Shown here one piece after another: positions 51,935 to 61,552 of a DNA stretch of 64,000 bases. The position numbers and the translations under genes are program-made. The notes beneath the pieces were generated by a model. The model was not told the DNA's origin, made no database searches, and worked only from the letters and a program-made list of their open reading frames with translations. The stretch is from Arthrobacter pigmenti (GTDB lineage Bacteria; Actinomycetota; Actinomycetes; Actinomycetales; Micrococcaceae), in contig NZ_JAATJL010000001.1 in assembly GCF_011927905.1 (NCBI RefSeq), forward strand, positions 1,054,001 to 1,118,000. The letters are read 5' to 3'. Every line of letters begins with the position of its first letter. Position 1 is the first letter of the stretch.

Positions 51935-52927
51935 GTGTTCTACTGGAGAGACCTGGCCGATGTGCCCGACGGCTTTGGTCCATCGGTTCTCACCATCGGA
52001 AATTTTGACGGCGTGCACCGCGGTCACCAGGTAGTTCTGGAGCAGTTGGTGAGCGCCGCATCCGAACGAAACGCTGCCGCCGTCGTTATCTCTTTCGACC
52101 CGCACCCGGCGCAGGTTCACCGCCCGGACAGCGCCCCCGAACTCATCATGGGCCTGCAGGACCGGACGGAGACACTTGGGGACACCGGGATCGACGCCCT
52201 GCTCATGATGCACTACACGCTGGAGCTCGCTGCACTGACGCCCGAGGAATTCGTGCGCTCGGTGCTGGTCGAGGGTCTGCGCGCCAAGGCGGTTGTGATC
52301 GGACACGATGTCCGCTTCGGACGGGCTAATTCCGGGGATCTCTCCACAATGCAGTCGCTCGGCGAGCAACTTGGTTTCGATGTCATCGTCATCGACGACT
52401 ACGGCTCAAGTCTGCGCACCAGCACGACGGCGGCGGGAGAGCGCCGCTGTTCGTCCACCTGGGTGCGTGAGGCACTGGAGGCTGGGGATGTCAGCACTGC
52501 AACGCGCATCCTGGGCCGGCCGCACCGGATGCGCGGCGAGGTGGTGCACGGCGCGGCGCGGGGGCGCGCCCTCGGTTTTCCAACAGCCAATCTCGCTTCC
52601 GCTTCCACCGGCTATGTACCGGCGGACGGCGTCTATGCCGGCTGGCTGATAGACAGTAGTCAGGTGCGCTGGCCCGCCGCAATTTCGGTCGGGTCGAATC
52701 CGACGTTTGACGGCCTCAGCCGGCAGGTCGAGGCGCACGTGATTGACCGGCCTCTGGAGGAAATCGACGTCTTCGACCTCTACGGGCAGACCGTCGTCGT
52801 CGAGTTCGTGCGGCGATTACGCGGCATGGTCGCCTACCGTGGACCGGAGGCGCTGGTCGAACAGATGCGTCTCGACGTCGATCAGACCCGGAAGGTCCTT
52901 TCGACAGAACAGCGTGCCTACGGGTAA
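51935..52927 (+). CDS. ribF: Riboflavin kinase / FAD synthetase
   Basis: Bifunctional enzyme of 330 residues that makes FMN and FAD. The N-terminal nucleotidyltransferase domain has TIGNFDGVHRGHQ (about 21-33), VISFDPHPAQV, and the later CSSTWVREAL. The C-terminal riboflavin kinase domain has HGAARGRALGFPTANL and GVYAGWL. GTG 51935 has AAGGAG 4 bases upstream. A possible -10 CATAAT lies at 51876-51881, about 55 bases before the start. It is divergent from the surface-protein gene. Confidence 0.96.
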   Translation: MFYWRDLADVPDGFGPSVLTIGNFDGVHRGHQVVLEQLVSAASERNAAAVVISFDPHPAQVHRPDSAPELIMGLQDRTETLGDTGIDALLMMHYTLELAALTPEEFVRSVLVEGLRAKAVVIGHDVRFGRANSGDLSTMQSLGEQLGFDVIVIDDYGSSLRTSTTAAGERRCSSTWVREALEAGDVSTATRILGRPHRMRGEVVHGAARGRALGFPTANLASASTGYVPADGVYAGWLIDSSQVRWPAAISVGSNPTFDGLSRQVEAHVIDRPLEEIDVFDLYGQTVVVEFVRRLRGMVAYRGPEALVEQMRLDVDQTRKVLSTEQRAYG

Positions 52928-52949
52928 AGTTATCTGCGGTCCTGCTGCA

Positions 52950-52977
52950 GTCCGTGGTTGCTGGACCACAGCCGGAC
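52950..52977 (+). other. Hairpin in the rpsO leader
   Basis: GTCCG (52950-52954) pairs with CGGAC (52973-52977), with an inner GTGGT/ACCAC stem and a small bulge. It lies in the 119-base leader of rpsO. S15 controls its own mRNA through leader structures in several bacteria, so this could be such a site, but the fold is not diagnostic. Confidence 0.3.
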
Positions 52978-53046
52978 TCAACTCGGAAGCTTTCGACACG
53001 AGCGCCGGCATCTCTTTGTTCACGGTACAACTCATAGGAGTTATTT

Positions 53047-53316
53047 GTGGCACTTGACGCCGCTCTGAAGCAGGAAATCATCAAGGAATACGCAACCTCT
53101 GAAGGTGACACAGGTTCGCCCGAGGTGCAGATTGCGATGCTTTCCCGCCGCATTCTCGACCTGACTGAACACCTCAAGATGCACAAGCACGACCACCACA
53201 CGCGTCGTGGTCTGCTGCTTCTGGTGGGTCGTCGTCGTCGTCTGCTGGATTACCTGCATGACACCGACATCACGCGCTACCGTACGCTCATTGAGCGCCT
53301 CGGCCTGCGTCGTTAG
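53047..53316 (+). CDS. rpsO: 30S ribosomal protein S15
   Basis: S15 is a primary 16S rRNA-binding protein. It has 89 residues, with [36 protein letters not shown] containing the conserved rRNA-binding loop (H-x-x-D-x-H-x-x-x-R-x-G-L), and the family end [15 protein letters not shown] 53047 has AGGAG 6 bases upstream. It precedes pnp, the classical rpsO-pnp order, and is separated from it by a terminator and a 240-base leader. Confidence 0.98.
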   Translation: MALDAALKQEIIKEYATSEGDTGSPEVQIAMLSRRILDLTEHLKMHKHDHHTRRGLLLLVGRRRRLLDYLHDTDITRYRTLIERLGLRR

Positions 53317-53326
53317 ATAGACTGTG

Positions 53327-53359
53327 AGGCGGCACCTTCCCACAGGGAAGGAGCCGCCT
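53327..53359 (+). terminator. rpsO terminator
   Basis: AGGCGGC-A-CCTTCCC (53327-53341) pairs with GGGAAGG-A-GCCGCCT (53345-53359) around ACA: two seven-base stems with one A-A mismatch. TTCCATCTTTT follows. It lies 10 bases after the rpsO stop. Confidence 0.8.
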
Positions 53360-53449
53360 TCCATCTTTTGGCGGCAGTTGTGCCGCTCGTAGAAGAACTT
53401 CATAACCAGGAGCCAGGCGGACATGCAGGCATTCGCGGTCCTCGGTAGT

Positions 53450-53488
53450 GGTCTCCGGGACGTCCCACTTGGGAACGTCCCGTGGACC
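53450..53488 (+). other. Long hairpin in the pnp leader
   Basis: GGTC-TC-CGGGACGT-CCC pairs with GGG-A-ACGTCCCG-TG-GACC around ACTT, giving 15 base pairs with one internal loop and one bulge. It stands about 95 bases before the pnp start. In enterobacteria a leader hairpin cut by RNase III mediates PNPase autoregulation; a similar use here is inference. Confidence 0.55.
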
Positions 53489-53522
53489 TCGATCGAAGAC
53501 CGGGTGCCACAACCCGTCCTAA

Positions 53523-53545
53523 CGGCGTTGCTCAGCAGAACGCCG
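53523..53545 (+). other. Second hairpin in the pnp leader
   Basis: CGGCGTT (53523-53529) pairs exactly with AACGCCG (53539-53545), loop of 9 bases, 36 bases before the pnp start codon and 23 bases before its ribosome site. Confidence 0.5.
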
Positions 53546-53581
53546 CCTGCCTCCGCCACATAAGAAACGGAGGTGACTCTC

Positions 53582-55867
53582 TTGGAGGGTCCCGAAATCC
53601 AGTTCGCCGAAGCCGTTATTGACAACGGTCGGTTCGGCCAGCGCACTGTTCGCTTCGAAACCGGGCGCGTCGCCCAGCAGGCCGCAGGCGCTGCCATGGT
53701 TTACATTGACGAGGACACCGCGCTCCTCTCTGCCACCACTGCCGGAAAGTCCCCGCGTGAGGGCTTCGATTTCTTCCCGCTGACTGTGGACGTCGAGGAG
53801 CGTATGTACGCTGCCGGCCGAATCCCGGGCTCGTTCTTCCGCCGCGAAGGCCGCCCGTCCACCGAGGCAATCCTCGCCTGCCGGCTGATGGACCGCCCGC
53901 TGCGTCCGGCCTTCGTGAAGGGCCTGCGCAATGAGGTCCAGATCGTCGTCACGGTTCTGGCGATCAACCCGGACGTCCGGTACGACGTCGTCGCCATCAA
54001 TGCGGCGTCCATGTCCACTCAGTTGTCCGGCCTGCCGTTCTCCGGCCCGATCGGCGGTGTTCGCGTTGCACTGGTATCGGATGGCAAGGGCGAAGATCAG
54101 TGGATTGCTTTCCCAAAGCACTCCGAGCTCGAGAATTCAGTATTCGACATGGTGGTCGCAGGCCGCATTGTCGGAGACGACGTCGCCATCATGATGGTCG
54201 AGGCCGAAGCCACAGACAACTCCTGGTCCCTGATCAAGGAGGACGGCGCCACTGCTCCCACCGAAGAGGTTGTCGCTGACGGTCTTGAGGCCGCCAAGCC
54301 GTTCATCCGCGCGCTGTGTGAGGCACAGTCGGACCTCGCCGGCCGCGCTGCCAAGCCGACGGTCGAGTTCCCCGTGTTCAAGGATTACGAGGACGACGTC
54401 TTCGCGGCGGTTGAAAGTGCTGCCGGTTCCCGTCTGGCGGAAATCTTCACGATCGCCGACAAGCAGGAGCGTGAAGATGCAGCGAACGCCTACCGCACCG
54501 AGACCATTGAGGCCCTCGCCGGACAGTTCGAAGGCCGCGAGAAGGAAATCGCCGGAGCGTTCAACTCCGTGACCAAGAAGGTTGTCCGTCAGCGGATCCT
54601 TCGCGACCAGGTCCGCATTGATGGCCGCGGCCTCAGCGACATCCGTAAGCTGACCGCCGAGGTCGAGGTCCTTCCGAGGGTTCACGGTTCGGCGATCTTC
54701 GAACGCGGTGAGACCCAGATCATGGGCGTCACCACGCTGAACATGCTCAAAATGGAGCAGCAGATCGACTCCCTGTCGCCTGTGACCCGCAAGCGCTACA
54801 TGCACAACTACAACTTCCCGCCTTACTCCACGGGCGAGACCGGCCGCGTCGGTTCGCCGAAGCGTCGCGAGATCGGACACGGCGCCCTTGCCGAACGCGC
54901 CCTCGTCCCGGTCCTGCCCAGCCGCGAGGAATTCCCTTACGCCATCCGTCAGGTCTCAGAAGCGCTCAGCTCCAACGGTTCGACGTCGATGGGCTCGGTC
55001 TGCGCCTCGACCCTGTCGCTGCTCAACGCCGGTGTGCCCCTCAAGGCGCCGGTTGCAGGTATCGCCATGGGCCTGGTCTCCGACGAGGTTGACGGCCAGA
55101 CCCGCTACGCTGCGCTCACCGACATCCTCGGTGCCGAAGACGCGTTCGGCGACATGGACTTCAAGGTTGCCGGTACCTCCGAGTTCGTGACCGCCATCCA
55201 GTTGGACACCAAACTCGACGGCATCCCCGCCTCAGTGCTCGCCGCCGCGCTGAAGCAGGCCCGCGAAGCCCGCCTGCACATCCTCGGGGTCCTCGACGCT
55301 GCGATCGATGCGCCGGATGAGCTCTCCGAGTTTGCTCCGCGCATCATCTCGGTGAAGATCCCCGTGGACAAGATCGGCGAGGTCATCGGCCCCAAGGGCA
55401 AGATGATCAACCAGATCCAGGAAGACACCGGTGCCGACATCTCGATCGAAGACGACGGCACGGTCCTGATCGGGGCCACCGACGGCTCATCGGCGGAGGC
55501 AGCACGAGCAGCAGTCAACGCGATTGCGAACCCGCAGGTTCCTGAGATCGGCGAGCGCTACCTGGGCACGGTCGTCAAGACCACGACGTTCGGCGCATTT
55601 GTCTCGCTCACTCCCGGCAAGGACGGGCTGCTGCACATCTCCGAGCTGCGGAAGCTCGCCGGTGGCAAGCGTGTGGACAACGTCGACGACGTGGTTTCCG
55701 TAGGCCAGAAGGTACAGGTCGAAATCACCAAGATCGATGACCGCGGAAAGCTCTCGCTCTCGCCTGTCGTCGCGGAGGACCCGGCGAACGAGTCCGCTGG
55801 CGGTGTCGGTGACGACGCTTCGCGCGCCCACGCGCAGGAGCCGGCCGAAGGCAGCGACGAGAACTAG
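53582..55867 (+). CDS. pnp: Polynucleotide phosphorylase (GpsI type)
   Basis: 3'-5' phosphorolytic exoribonuclease. It has 761 residues with two RNase PH domains (first: [29 protein letters not shown]; second: [21 protein letters not shown] and the catalytic-site region [11 protein letters not shown]), a KH domain ([20 protein letters not shown]) and an S1 domain ([18 protein letters not shown] to the end). I choose TTG 53582 ([15 protein letters not shown]) rather than GTG 53573, because GGAGG at 53569-53573 is 8 bases before the TTG but overlaps the GTG, and actinobacterial PNPases begin at this residue. Confidence 0.97.
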   Translation: MEGPEIQFAEAVIDNGRFGQRTVRFETGRVAQQAAGAAMVYIDEDTALLSATTAGKSPREGFDFFPLTVDVEERMYAAGRIPGSFFRREGRPSTEAILACRLMDRPLRPAFVKGLRNEVQIVVTVLAINPDVRYDVVAINAASMSTQLSGLPFSGPIGGVRVALVSDGKGEDQWIAFPKHSELENSVFDMVVAGRIVGDDVAIMMVEAEATDNSWSLIKEDGATAPTEEVVADGLEAAKPFIRALCEAQSDLAGRAAKPTVEFPVFKDYEDDVFAAVESAAGSRLAEIFTIADKQEREDAANAYRTETIEALAGQFEGREKEIAGAFNSVTKKVVRQRILRDQVRIDGRGLSDIRKLTAEVEVLPRVHGSAIFERGETQIMGVTTLNMLKMEQQIDSLSPVTRKRYMHNYNFPPYSTGETGRVGSPKRREIGHGALAERALVPVLPSREEFPYAIRQVSEALSSNGSTSMGSVCASTLSLLNAGVPLKAPVAGIAMGLVSDEVDGQTRYAALTDILGAEDAFGDMDFKVAGTSEFVTAIQLDTKLDGIPASVLAAALKQAREARLHILGVLDAAIDAPDELSEFAPRIISVKIPVDKIGEVIGPKGKMINQIQEDTGADISIEDDGTVLIGATDGSSAEAARAAVNAIANPQVPEIGERYLGTVVKTTTFGAFVSLTPGKDGLLHISELRKLAGGKRVDNVDDVVSVGQKVQVEITKIDDRGKLSLSPVVAEDPANESAGGVGDDASRAHAQEPAEGSDEN

Positions 55868-55885
55868 CGCACCCTCTGAACCAAA

Positions 55886-55929
55886 CCAGCGGCTCCGCGG
55901 TGAATTCACGTTCGCCGTGGAGCCGCTGG
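55886..55929 (+). terminator. Hairpin between pnp and the M16 protease gene
   Basis: CCAGCGGCTCCGCGG (55886-55900) pairs over 15 bases with CCGTGGAGCCGCTGG (55915-55929) with one G-T wobble; loop of 14 bases. No T tract follows. It ends 5 bases before the AAGGAG ribosome site of the next gene, so besides ending pnp transcripts it could limit read-through into that gene. Confidence 0.65.
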
Positions 55930-55945
55930 CATTAAGGAGAAACAC

Positions 55946-57358
55946 ATGACTGATACTGGACGCAACGTTCCCGTGGAACTGCCACTCACACAGGGAAGTT
56001 CCTCAGATGCAGCGATGCTTGTGGCAGGGACTCCGGGTGGCGCCCTCGTCCGTCGCTCAGTGCTCCCGGGTGGGGTGCGGGTACTCACCGAGGCAATGCC
56101 GGGGCAGCGGTCGGCCACCATCGGTTTCTGGGTCGGGGTGGGATCGCGCGACGAGGCTGAGGGCCAGCATGGTTCGACGCACTTCCTTGAGCACCTCCTG
56201 TTCAAGGGCACCAATCGACGCAGTGCCCTGGACATTGCCGCGGCCTTCGACGAAGTGGGCGGAGAGTCCAACGCAGCTACTGCGAAGGAGAACACCTGCT
56301 ATTACGCGCGGGTGCTCGATACTGATCTGCCGATGGCCATCGACGTCATTGCGGACATGGTGACTTCCGCGGTGATTGACCCCGATGAGCTCGAACAGGA
56401 GCGCTCAGTCATCCTTGAGGAAATCGCCATGGACAGCGACGATCCCGCCGACGTCGCGCACGAGAAGTTCGTTGAGGCAGTGTTCGGATCCCACTCTCTG
56501 GGGCGCCCTATCGGCGGAACACCCGAAGCGATCATGGCGGTCCCAAGGGAATCCGTGCTGGACCATTACCGACGGTTCTACCGCCCCGAAGAGTTGGTCG
56601 TGACGGCTGCCGGCGGGCTGGATCATGATTCCGTCTGCGCCCTTGTGAGCGAGGCCTTGGAGCGTTCGGGCTGGCCGCTTGCCGCGGATGCTTCGCCGGT
56701 AGCGCGCCGTACAACTGCCCCTGCAGCACTCGTCGGGACCGGCGGCTTACAGGTCATCCGCCGCGCTGTGGAGCAGGCCAACGTCCTGGTGGGGTGTCCT
56801 GCCATGACCGCAACGGACGACCGGCGGTTTGTCATGAGCGTCCTGAACGCTGTGTTGGGCGGCGGCATGTCTTCCAGGCTATTCCAGGAGATTCGCGAGA
56901 AGCGTGGTTTGGTGTATTCGACCTACTCATTCTCTGCTTCCTACGCAGATGCGGGCTACTTCGCGATGTACGCGGGGTGCAGCCCGGCCAAGACCGGCCA
57001 GGTGATCGGATTGTTGACGGCCGAGCTTGAGCGCCTGGCATCGGAAGGCATCAGTTCCGCCGAGCTGCGCAGGGCAATCGGCCAGCTCTCCGGCGGTATG
57101 GTGCTTTCGCTGGAGGACAGCGGTTCGAGGATGTCCCGGCTGGGACGGGCCGAGCTGGTCAGTGGAGAGTTCCTCGGACTCGACCTGACTCTCGAGCGGG
57201 TCAACGCGGTGACGGCGGATCAAATTCAATTGCTTGCCGGCGAACTGGCCGCGGCTCCCCGCACGATCACGGTCGTGGGTCCTTTCGACGGCGACGCCGA
57301 GTTGGGCCCCCAAACCGGCTGGTGGGGCGCGGAGCGACCTAATTCCGCACTGAACTAA
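55946..57358 (+). CDS. M16-family zinc protease (PepR-like)
   Basis: A 470-residue M16 metalloprotease (insulinase/processing-peptidase fold). The inverted zinc motif HFLEH is at 79-83 in GSTHFLEHLLFKGT, with the downstream Glu in the region VGGESNAATAKENTCYY. The C-terminal half is the second, non-catalytic lobe with GGGMSSRLFQEIREKRGLVYS. Homologues follow pnp in mycobacteria (pepR). No signal peptide is visible, so it is cytosolic. TAAGGAG before ATG 55946 is strong. Its substrate is unknown. Confidence 0.93.
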   Translation: MTDTGRNVPVELPLTQGSSSDAAMLVAGTPGGALVRRSVLPGGVRVLTEAMPGQRSATIGFWVGVGSRDEAEGQHGSTHFLEHLLFKGTNRRSALDIAAAFDEVGGESNAATAKENTCYYARVLDTDLPMAIDVIADMVTSAVIDPDELEQERSVILEEIAMDSDDPADVAHEKFVEAVFGSHSLGRPIGGTPEAIMAVPRESVLDHYRRFYRPEELVVTAAGGLDHDSVCALVSEALERSGWPLAADASPVARRTTAPAALVGTGGLQVIRRAVEQANVLVGCPAMTATDDRRFVMSVLNAVLGGGMSSRLFQEIREKRGLVYSTYSFSASYADAGYFAMYAGCSPAKTGQVIGLLTAELERLASEGISSAELRRAIGQLSGGMVLSLEDSGSRMSRLGRAELVSGEFLGLDLTLERVNAVTADQIQLLAGELAAAPRTITVVGPFDGDAELGPQTGWWGAERPNSALN

Positions 57359-57359
57359 C

Positions 57360-57611
57360 CTAGCCCCCGGCGAACGGCGGGAGGACGTCGAGTACGTCCT
57401 CCCCGCCGATCACCGTTGCCCGATCACGCAGCGAAACCTCGTTGAGCAGGAAGCTGCTGCGTTCGAGAACCCGGCTCATCGAGGGCTCTCCATCGGGATG
57501 CAGATCCCGTATTTCTTCAAGCACTGCGGCGAACGGCACACCGCCCAGTCCTAGACGCTCTTCAGCGACGCCCGCGGCCGCCTGGGCGGCTCCGAAGTAC
57601 CGAACCAGCAA
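57360..57611 (-). CDS. moaD: MoaD/ThiS-family sulfur carrier (molybdopterin synthase small subunit)
   Basis: An 83-residue ubiquitin-fold protein ending in the required double glycine (LPPFAGG). It begins VRYFGAAQAAAGVAEERL, as in MoaD, and FLLNEVSLRDRATVIGGEDVLDVLPPFAGG is the typical C-terminal half. It would carry the thiocarboxylate used by MoaE to make molybdopterin. It lies one base downstream of moaA on the same strand. An adenylyltransferase (MoeB-like) to activate it is not in this window. Confidence 0.88.
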   Translation of the reverse strand: MLVRYFGAAQAAAGVAEERLGLGGVPFAAVLEEIRDLHPDGEPSMSRVLERSSFLLNEVSLRDRATVIGGEDVLDVLPPFAGG

Positions 57612-57612
57612 C

Positions 57613-58683
57613 TCAGCCGCCGATCGCGCTCATGCTGCGGTCGGGCTGGACAAAGTCCGCAGCGCCCAACCCCGTGTGGTCCATTCCGTGCGCCTTGGGC
57701 TTTGCCCACATCGCTTCCTGCCAGCGCTGGGCGACGGCTTCGTCGTTGGCCCCGGACCGCAGGAGGTCCCGGAGATCCGTCTCCTCACGGGAGAACAGGC
57801 AGCTCATGATCTTGCCTTCAGCCGTGACCCGCGTGCGCCGACAATCCGCGCAGAAGGGCTCGGTCACTGACGCGATGATTCCAACCACACCGACGACGAC
57901 GTCGGGCGCGGTCGATCGGCGCACTTCCCACCGTTCGGCGGGCGCGCCGTCACGATTGCGCGGGTCCGGGGTCAGCGTGAAATTTGTCGCGAGCAGTTCC
58001 CGGATCTCGCCCGCCGTGATCATGCCCTCACGGGTCCACCCATGATCCGCATCCAGCGGCATCTGTTCGATGAAGCGGAGTTCGAAGCCGCGGGAAACAG
58101 CCCATTCCAAAAGATCCGGCGCCTCGTGGTCGTTTATGCCGCGCATCAGTACAGCGTTGATTTTCACCAGCCCGAGTCCGACTGCGTCGGCAGCCTCGAT
58201 TCCGCGCAGCACCCGGTCCAAAAACGGGCGTCGGGTGAGCTGCGCGAAAGTGTCCGGATGCAGCGAGTCCATGGAGACATTGATCCTCGTAAGACCGGCA
58301 TCCTTCAGGCGCTGCGCCTTCTTATCAAGCCCCAGCCCGTTTGTTGTCAGCGAAATGGGAAGCTCCGGATGCTGGTCGCGGATGTCGGCGATGATGTCGA
58401 TCAGATCCGCCCTGACCAGCGGCTCACCGCCGGTCAGTCTCAACTCGCGGATGCCCAGCCGGGACACACCGATGCCGACAAGCCGAACGATCTCCGCACG
58501 TGTGAGCACCTGATTCTTCTGCAGCCAGTCAAGTCCTTCAGCCGGCATGCAGTAAGTGCAGCGCAGATTACATTTGTCCGTCAGCGAAAGGCGCATGTCC
58601 GTCGCCCGGCGGCCATAGGAGTCGATCAGCCCGCCGTCAGGGGGCGGACCGCCTACCTGAGGTATTCCAAGTCGGATTCCCAT
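57613..58683 (-). CDS. moaA: GTP 3',8-cyclase MoaA
   Basis: Radical-SAM enzyme for the first step of molybdenum cofactor synthesis. The 356-residue protein has the radical-SAM cluster Cys38, Cys42 and Cys45 in DKCNLRCTYCMP, LTGGEPLVRADL for SAM binding, the second cluster in the C-terminal domain with FCADCRRTRV and the later MSCLF, and the catalytic Gly-Gly tail (SAIGG). ATG 58683 has TAACCT 6 bases upstream and no ribosome site. It is divergent from moeA. Confidence 0.96.
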   Translation of the reverse strand: MGIRLGIPQVGGPPPDGGLIDSYGRRATDMRLSLTDKCNLRCTYCMPAEGLDWLQKNQVLTRAEIVRLVGIGVSRLGIRELRLTGGEPLVRADLIDIIADIRDQHPELPISLTTNGLGLDKKAQRLKDAGLTRINVSMDSLHPDTFAQLTRRPFLDRVLRGIEAADAVGLGLVKINAVLMRGINDHEAPDLLEWAVSRGFELRFIEQMPLDADHGWTREGMITAGEIRELLATNFTLTPDPRNRDGAPAERWEVRRSTAPDVVVGVVGIIASVTEPFCADCRRTRVTAEGKIMSCLFSREETDLRDLLRSGANDEAVAQRWQEAMWAKPKAHGMDHTGLGAADFVQPDRSMSAIGG

Positions 58684-58689
58684 AGTTCG

Positions 58690-58695
58690 AGGTTA
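58690..58695 (-). promoter_or_regulatory. Candidate -10 for leaderless moaA
   Basis: TAACCT on the minus strand ends 6 bases before ATG 58683 (spacer CGAACT). No ribosome-binding sequence is present. Confidence 0.5.
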
Positions 58696-58795
58696 CGCCC
58701 TTTGCCCGTGTGCCTCTATCCGGGTTACCTCGTTGCGTAGTGATGGAACGTGCCCGCCTACGCGCCGTTAGGGTGATACTCGACAAAGGACACGT

Positions 58796-60142
58796 TTGTC
58801 CGCGCAGGCTGATAAGCAGGGTGCCATGACAAGAACAGTTGAAGAACACCAGCAGGCAGTGCTGGGTCTGCTGCGTTACAGCAGCGGTTTCGCGGACCGC
58901 CCGGCAGACACTTTGCCGCTCGCCGCTGCGCGCGGAAGGGTGCTGGGGGAGGACGTCCACGCGCCCGTCAGTCTGCCGCCGTTCGATAACTCGCAGATGG
59001 ACGGCTACGCCGTCCACGGCGCGGATCTAGCGCACGGGAACGGTAGCCTCCACCTCACGGTGGCAAGCCCTGTCCCGGCCGGCGCGGTGCCCGAGCCTTT
59101 GAAACCGGGTTCTGCCGCACCCATCATGACCGGTGCCATGATCCCGGAGGGAGCTGCCGCCGTCGTACCCATCGAGCGGGCAGAACCTTCGCAGTTCCCC
59201 ACACCCTCGCAGTACCGCGGGCAGCACGAGCTCACCGTGGAACTTCCGCTGGTGGAGGAGGGACTGTTCATACGCGGCGAGGGCAGCGACCTCGAAGCGG
59301 GAAGTGTTGCTCTTACGGCAGGAGCAGTCCTGGGACCGGCGCAGCTGGGTCTGCTTGCTGCATGCGGGCTGTCTGAGGTTCGTGTTCGTCCCAAGTTCCT
59401 CGTTCTGCTCCTGACCACCGGGGACGAGGTACAGGAACCGGGTGGCCCCTTGGGGCCGGGACGGATCTTCGACGCCAACACCACGCTGCTGCAGACCGCG
59501 CTAGAGGATGCAGGAGCATCGGTGCGGCGGCACAGTGTCCTGACCGATGATCCGGATGAGCTTCGGAGTGCGTTGAAATCAGTCGGCGGAGGGGTCAACC
59601 TGATCCTGAGCACCGGGGGAATCAGCAAGGGCGCCTACGAAGTAGTGAAGCAGGCGCTGGAGGACAGCAGTGTGGAGTTCCTGTCAGTGGCGATGCAGCC
59701 GGGCGGTCCACAGGCGATCGGCACGATTGACGGTGTTCCTTTCCTCGGATTCCCAGGAAACCCCGTGAGCGCGCTCGTTTCCTTCGAGATGTTCCTGCGA
59801 CCCGCCCTCGCTGTAGTCGCGGGGATACCGGGAAACCGCGTCTGCCTTACCGCCAGACTGGCCGAGGACATCCAGTCCCCGGAAAACAAGCATCAGGTCC
59901 GCCGCGGGATCTACATCGACCGCTCCGGGCAGGGCGAGGGCATCGGCACGGCCACAGTGCAGGGCGGTGCGGGCTCCCATCTGCTCCATGCTCTGGCATC
60001 ATCGAACGCGCTCCTTCATTTTCCCGTCGGAACAGGGGCACTGGAGGCTGGTGCGCCTATTGCCGTCTGGCTTCTGGATGAACTGCGCGGCGGGATTCAG
60101 CCGACACATCCCAGCAACCCCAACCGGGAGGCCTATCCATGA
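58796..60142 (+). CDS. moeA: Molybdopterin molybdotransferase MoeA
   Basis: MoeA inserts molybdate into adenylated molybdopterin. The 448-residue protein has [14 protein letters not shown] (about 61-74), the linker and beta barrel, the MogA-like domain with [19 protein letters not shown], and [22 protein letters not shown] 58796 has AAAGGA 5 bases upstream; ATG 58826 is a possible later start. A -10 candidate, GATACT, is at 58775-58780. It heads the coupled block moeA-moaC-mog-moaE with four-base or longer overlaps. Confidence 0.94.
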   Translation: MSAQADKQGAMTRTVEEHQQAVLGLLRYSSGFADRPADTLPLAAARGRVLGEDVHAPVSLPPFDNSQMDGYAVHGADLAHGNGSLHLTVASPVPAGAVPEPLKPGSAAPIMTGAMIPEGAAAVVPIERAEPSQFPTPSQYRGQHELTVELPLVEEGLFIRGEGSDLEAGSVALTAGAVLGPAQLGLLAACGLSEVRVRPKFLVLLLTTGDEVQEPGGPLGPGRIFDANTTLLQTALEDAGASVRRHSVLTDDPDELRSALKSVGGGVNLILSTGGISKGAYEVVKQALEDSSVEFLSVAMQPGGPQAIGTIDGVPFLGFPGNPVSALVSFEMFLRPALAVVAGIPGNRVCLTARLAEDIQSPENKHQVRRGIYIDRSGQGEGIGTATVQGGAGSHLLHALASSNALLHFPVGTGALEAGAPIAVWLLDELRGGIQPTHPSNPNREAYP

Positions 60143-60618
60143 CCGATCCCTCAGCCAGGCTCACGCACGTCCGCGAGGACGGCACCGCGCACATGGTCGA
60201 TGTTTCCGCCAAGAATGTCACGGCCCGCGAAGCAACAGCGGAGAGCATCCTCCGCACCACGTCCGAAGTGATCGCGTTGATCACCGAGGGCAGTCTCCCC
60301 AAGGGCGATGCACTTGCAGTGGCACGGGTGGCCGGCATCATGGCCGCCAAACAGACGTCCACGCTGATCCCGCTGTGCCATCCCCTGCCGATCAGCAAGG
60401 TCACCGTCGATTTCAAACCGGAGAAGGACGCCGTCGTCGTGCGCGCGACAGTGAAGACAACTGCGGTGACCGGCGTCGAAATGGAGGCGCTGACTTCCGT
60501 ATCGATCGCGGCGCTGGCCCTTTATGACATGGTCAAAGCCGTGGACAAGCACGCCGTCATCACCGATACACGCGTGCTGGCGAAATCCGGGGGCAAGAGC
60601 GGAGACTGGACCGTATGA
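60139..60618 (+). CDS. moaC: Cyclic pyranopterin monophosphate synthase MoaC
   Basis: MoaC finishes the rearrangement begun by MoaA to give cPMP. The 159-residue protein has [18 protein letters not shown] near the start, the [18 protein letters not shown] active-site segment and [26 protein letters not shown], with the catalytic Lys in the latter region. ATG 60139 overlaps moeA by four bases (ATGA). Confidence 0.96.
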   Translation: MTDPSARLTHVREDGTAHMVDVSAKNVTAREATAESILRTTSEVIALITEGSLPKGDALAVARVAGIMAAKQTSTLIPLCHPLPISKVTVDFKPEKDAVVVRATVKTTAVTGVEMEALTSVSIAALALYDMVKAVDKHAVITDTRVLAKSGGKSGDWTV

Positions 60619-61097
60619 ATCCGCAGCGCACGGCAGCAATTGTCATCGCCTCCACGCGTGCCGCCGCCGGTGTCTACGAGGACGAATGTGCACCGCTGAT
60701 CCAGCAGTGGTTGGCGGACCGTGGCTTCCCGGTGCAGCGTGCCCTCGTAGTGCCCGACGGCGATGCGGTGGGAGAGGCGATCGCGCGATGTCTCGAAGGT
60801 AATCCCTCCGTTCTCCTGACCAGTGGGGGCACTGGTCTGAGCCCGGATGACGTCACGCCGGAACAGACCGAACCATTCCTGACGCGCCCGCTGCCCGGAA
60901 TCATGGAGGCCGTACGCCGCGCGGGCTCCTCGGTGACGCCCATGGCAGCGCTCAGCCGCGGACACGCCGGCGCAGCCGGCACCACCTTCATCATCAACCT
61001 ACCCGGATCACCTGGCGGCGTTCGGGACGGACTGGCAGTCCTTGAGCCCATTCTTGACCACATCTGCGCCCAACTGGAGGGAAACCATGAGCACTAG
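60615..61097 (+). CDS. mog: MogA/MoaB-family molybdopterin adenylyltransferase
   Basis: A 160-residue MogA/MoaB-fold protein that adenylates molybdopterin before molybdenum insertion. Visible features are [17 protein letters not shown], the [15 protein letters not shown] loop that binds the pterin, [20 protein letters not shown] and the C-terminal [13 protein letters not shown]. It overlaps moaC by four bases and moaE by 11 bases. Confidence 0.93.
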   Translation: MNPQRTAAIVIASTRAAAGVYEDECAPLIQQWLADRGFPVQRALVVPDGDAVGEAIARCLEGNPSVLLTSGGTGLSPDDVTPEQTEPFLTRPLPGIMEAVRRAGSSVTPMAALSRGHAGAAGTTFIINLPGSPGGVRDGLAVLEPILDHICAQLEGNHEH

Positions 61098-61518
61098 TAC
61101 CGTCCTGCACTCGGGTGTATCGGAGGAACCGCTCGATCTCAACCATGCGCTCGCCGTCGTCGGGTCCGCGGATTGCGGCGCCGTGGTGGGGTTCGGGGGA
61201 GTGGTGAGAAATCACGACGGCGGGCGGGAGGTGGACCGGCTGGGGTACAGCGCGCACCCGTCGGCCGGCCGGGTGATCTCGGACATCGCCGGGGAGATCG
61301 CCCAGAAGTATGACGGCATCCGGATCTGGGTGGCGCACCGTACCGGCCCACTTCGAATCGGAGACCCCGCGCTTATCGCTGCCGTCGCTTCCGGACACCG
61401 CGGCGAGGCCTTCGCGGCGTGCACCGAGCTCGTGGACACGGTCAAAGCGAGGGCGCCGATCTGGAAGGAGCAATTCTTCACGGACGGCACGGTGGAGTGG
61501 GTGGGCGTCGACGGCTGA
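61087..61518 (+). CDS. moaE: Molybdopterin synthase catalytic subunit MoaE
   Basis: MoaE moves sulfur from MoaD to cPMP. The 143-residue protein has GAVVGFGGVVRNHDGGREVDRL (about 36-57), RIWVAHRTGPLRIGDPAL, and FAACTELVDTVKARAPIWKEQF, which includes the active-site Lys of K-x-x-x-P-x-W-K. ATG 61087 is chosen for the 11-base overlap with mog and because the family begins here; the frame is open further upstream inside mog. Last gene of the molybdenum cofactor block. Confidence 0.94.
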   Translation: MSTSTVLHSGVSEEPLDLNHALAVVGSADCGAVVGFGGVVRNHDGGREVDRLGYSAHPSAGRVISDIAGEIAQKYDGIRIWVAHRTGPLRIGDPALIAAVASGHRGEAFAACTELVDTVKARAPIWKEQFFTDGTVEWVGVDG

Positions 61519-61539
61519 GAATGCAACTGCCTGAACCGA

Positions 61540-61545
61540 TAGCCT
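61540..61545 (+). promoter_or_regulatory. Candidate -10 for leaderless dapB
   Basis: TAGCCT ends 7 bases before ATG 61553 (spacer TGAGTAC). No ribosome site precedes the ATG, so the dapB message is probably leaderless and independent of the moa block. Confidence 0.5.
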
Positions 61546-61552
61546 TGAGTAC

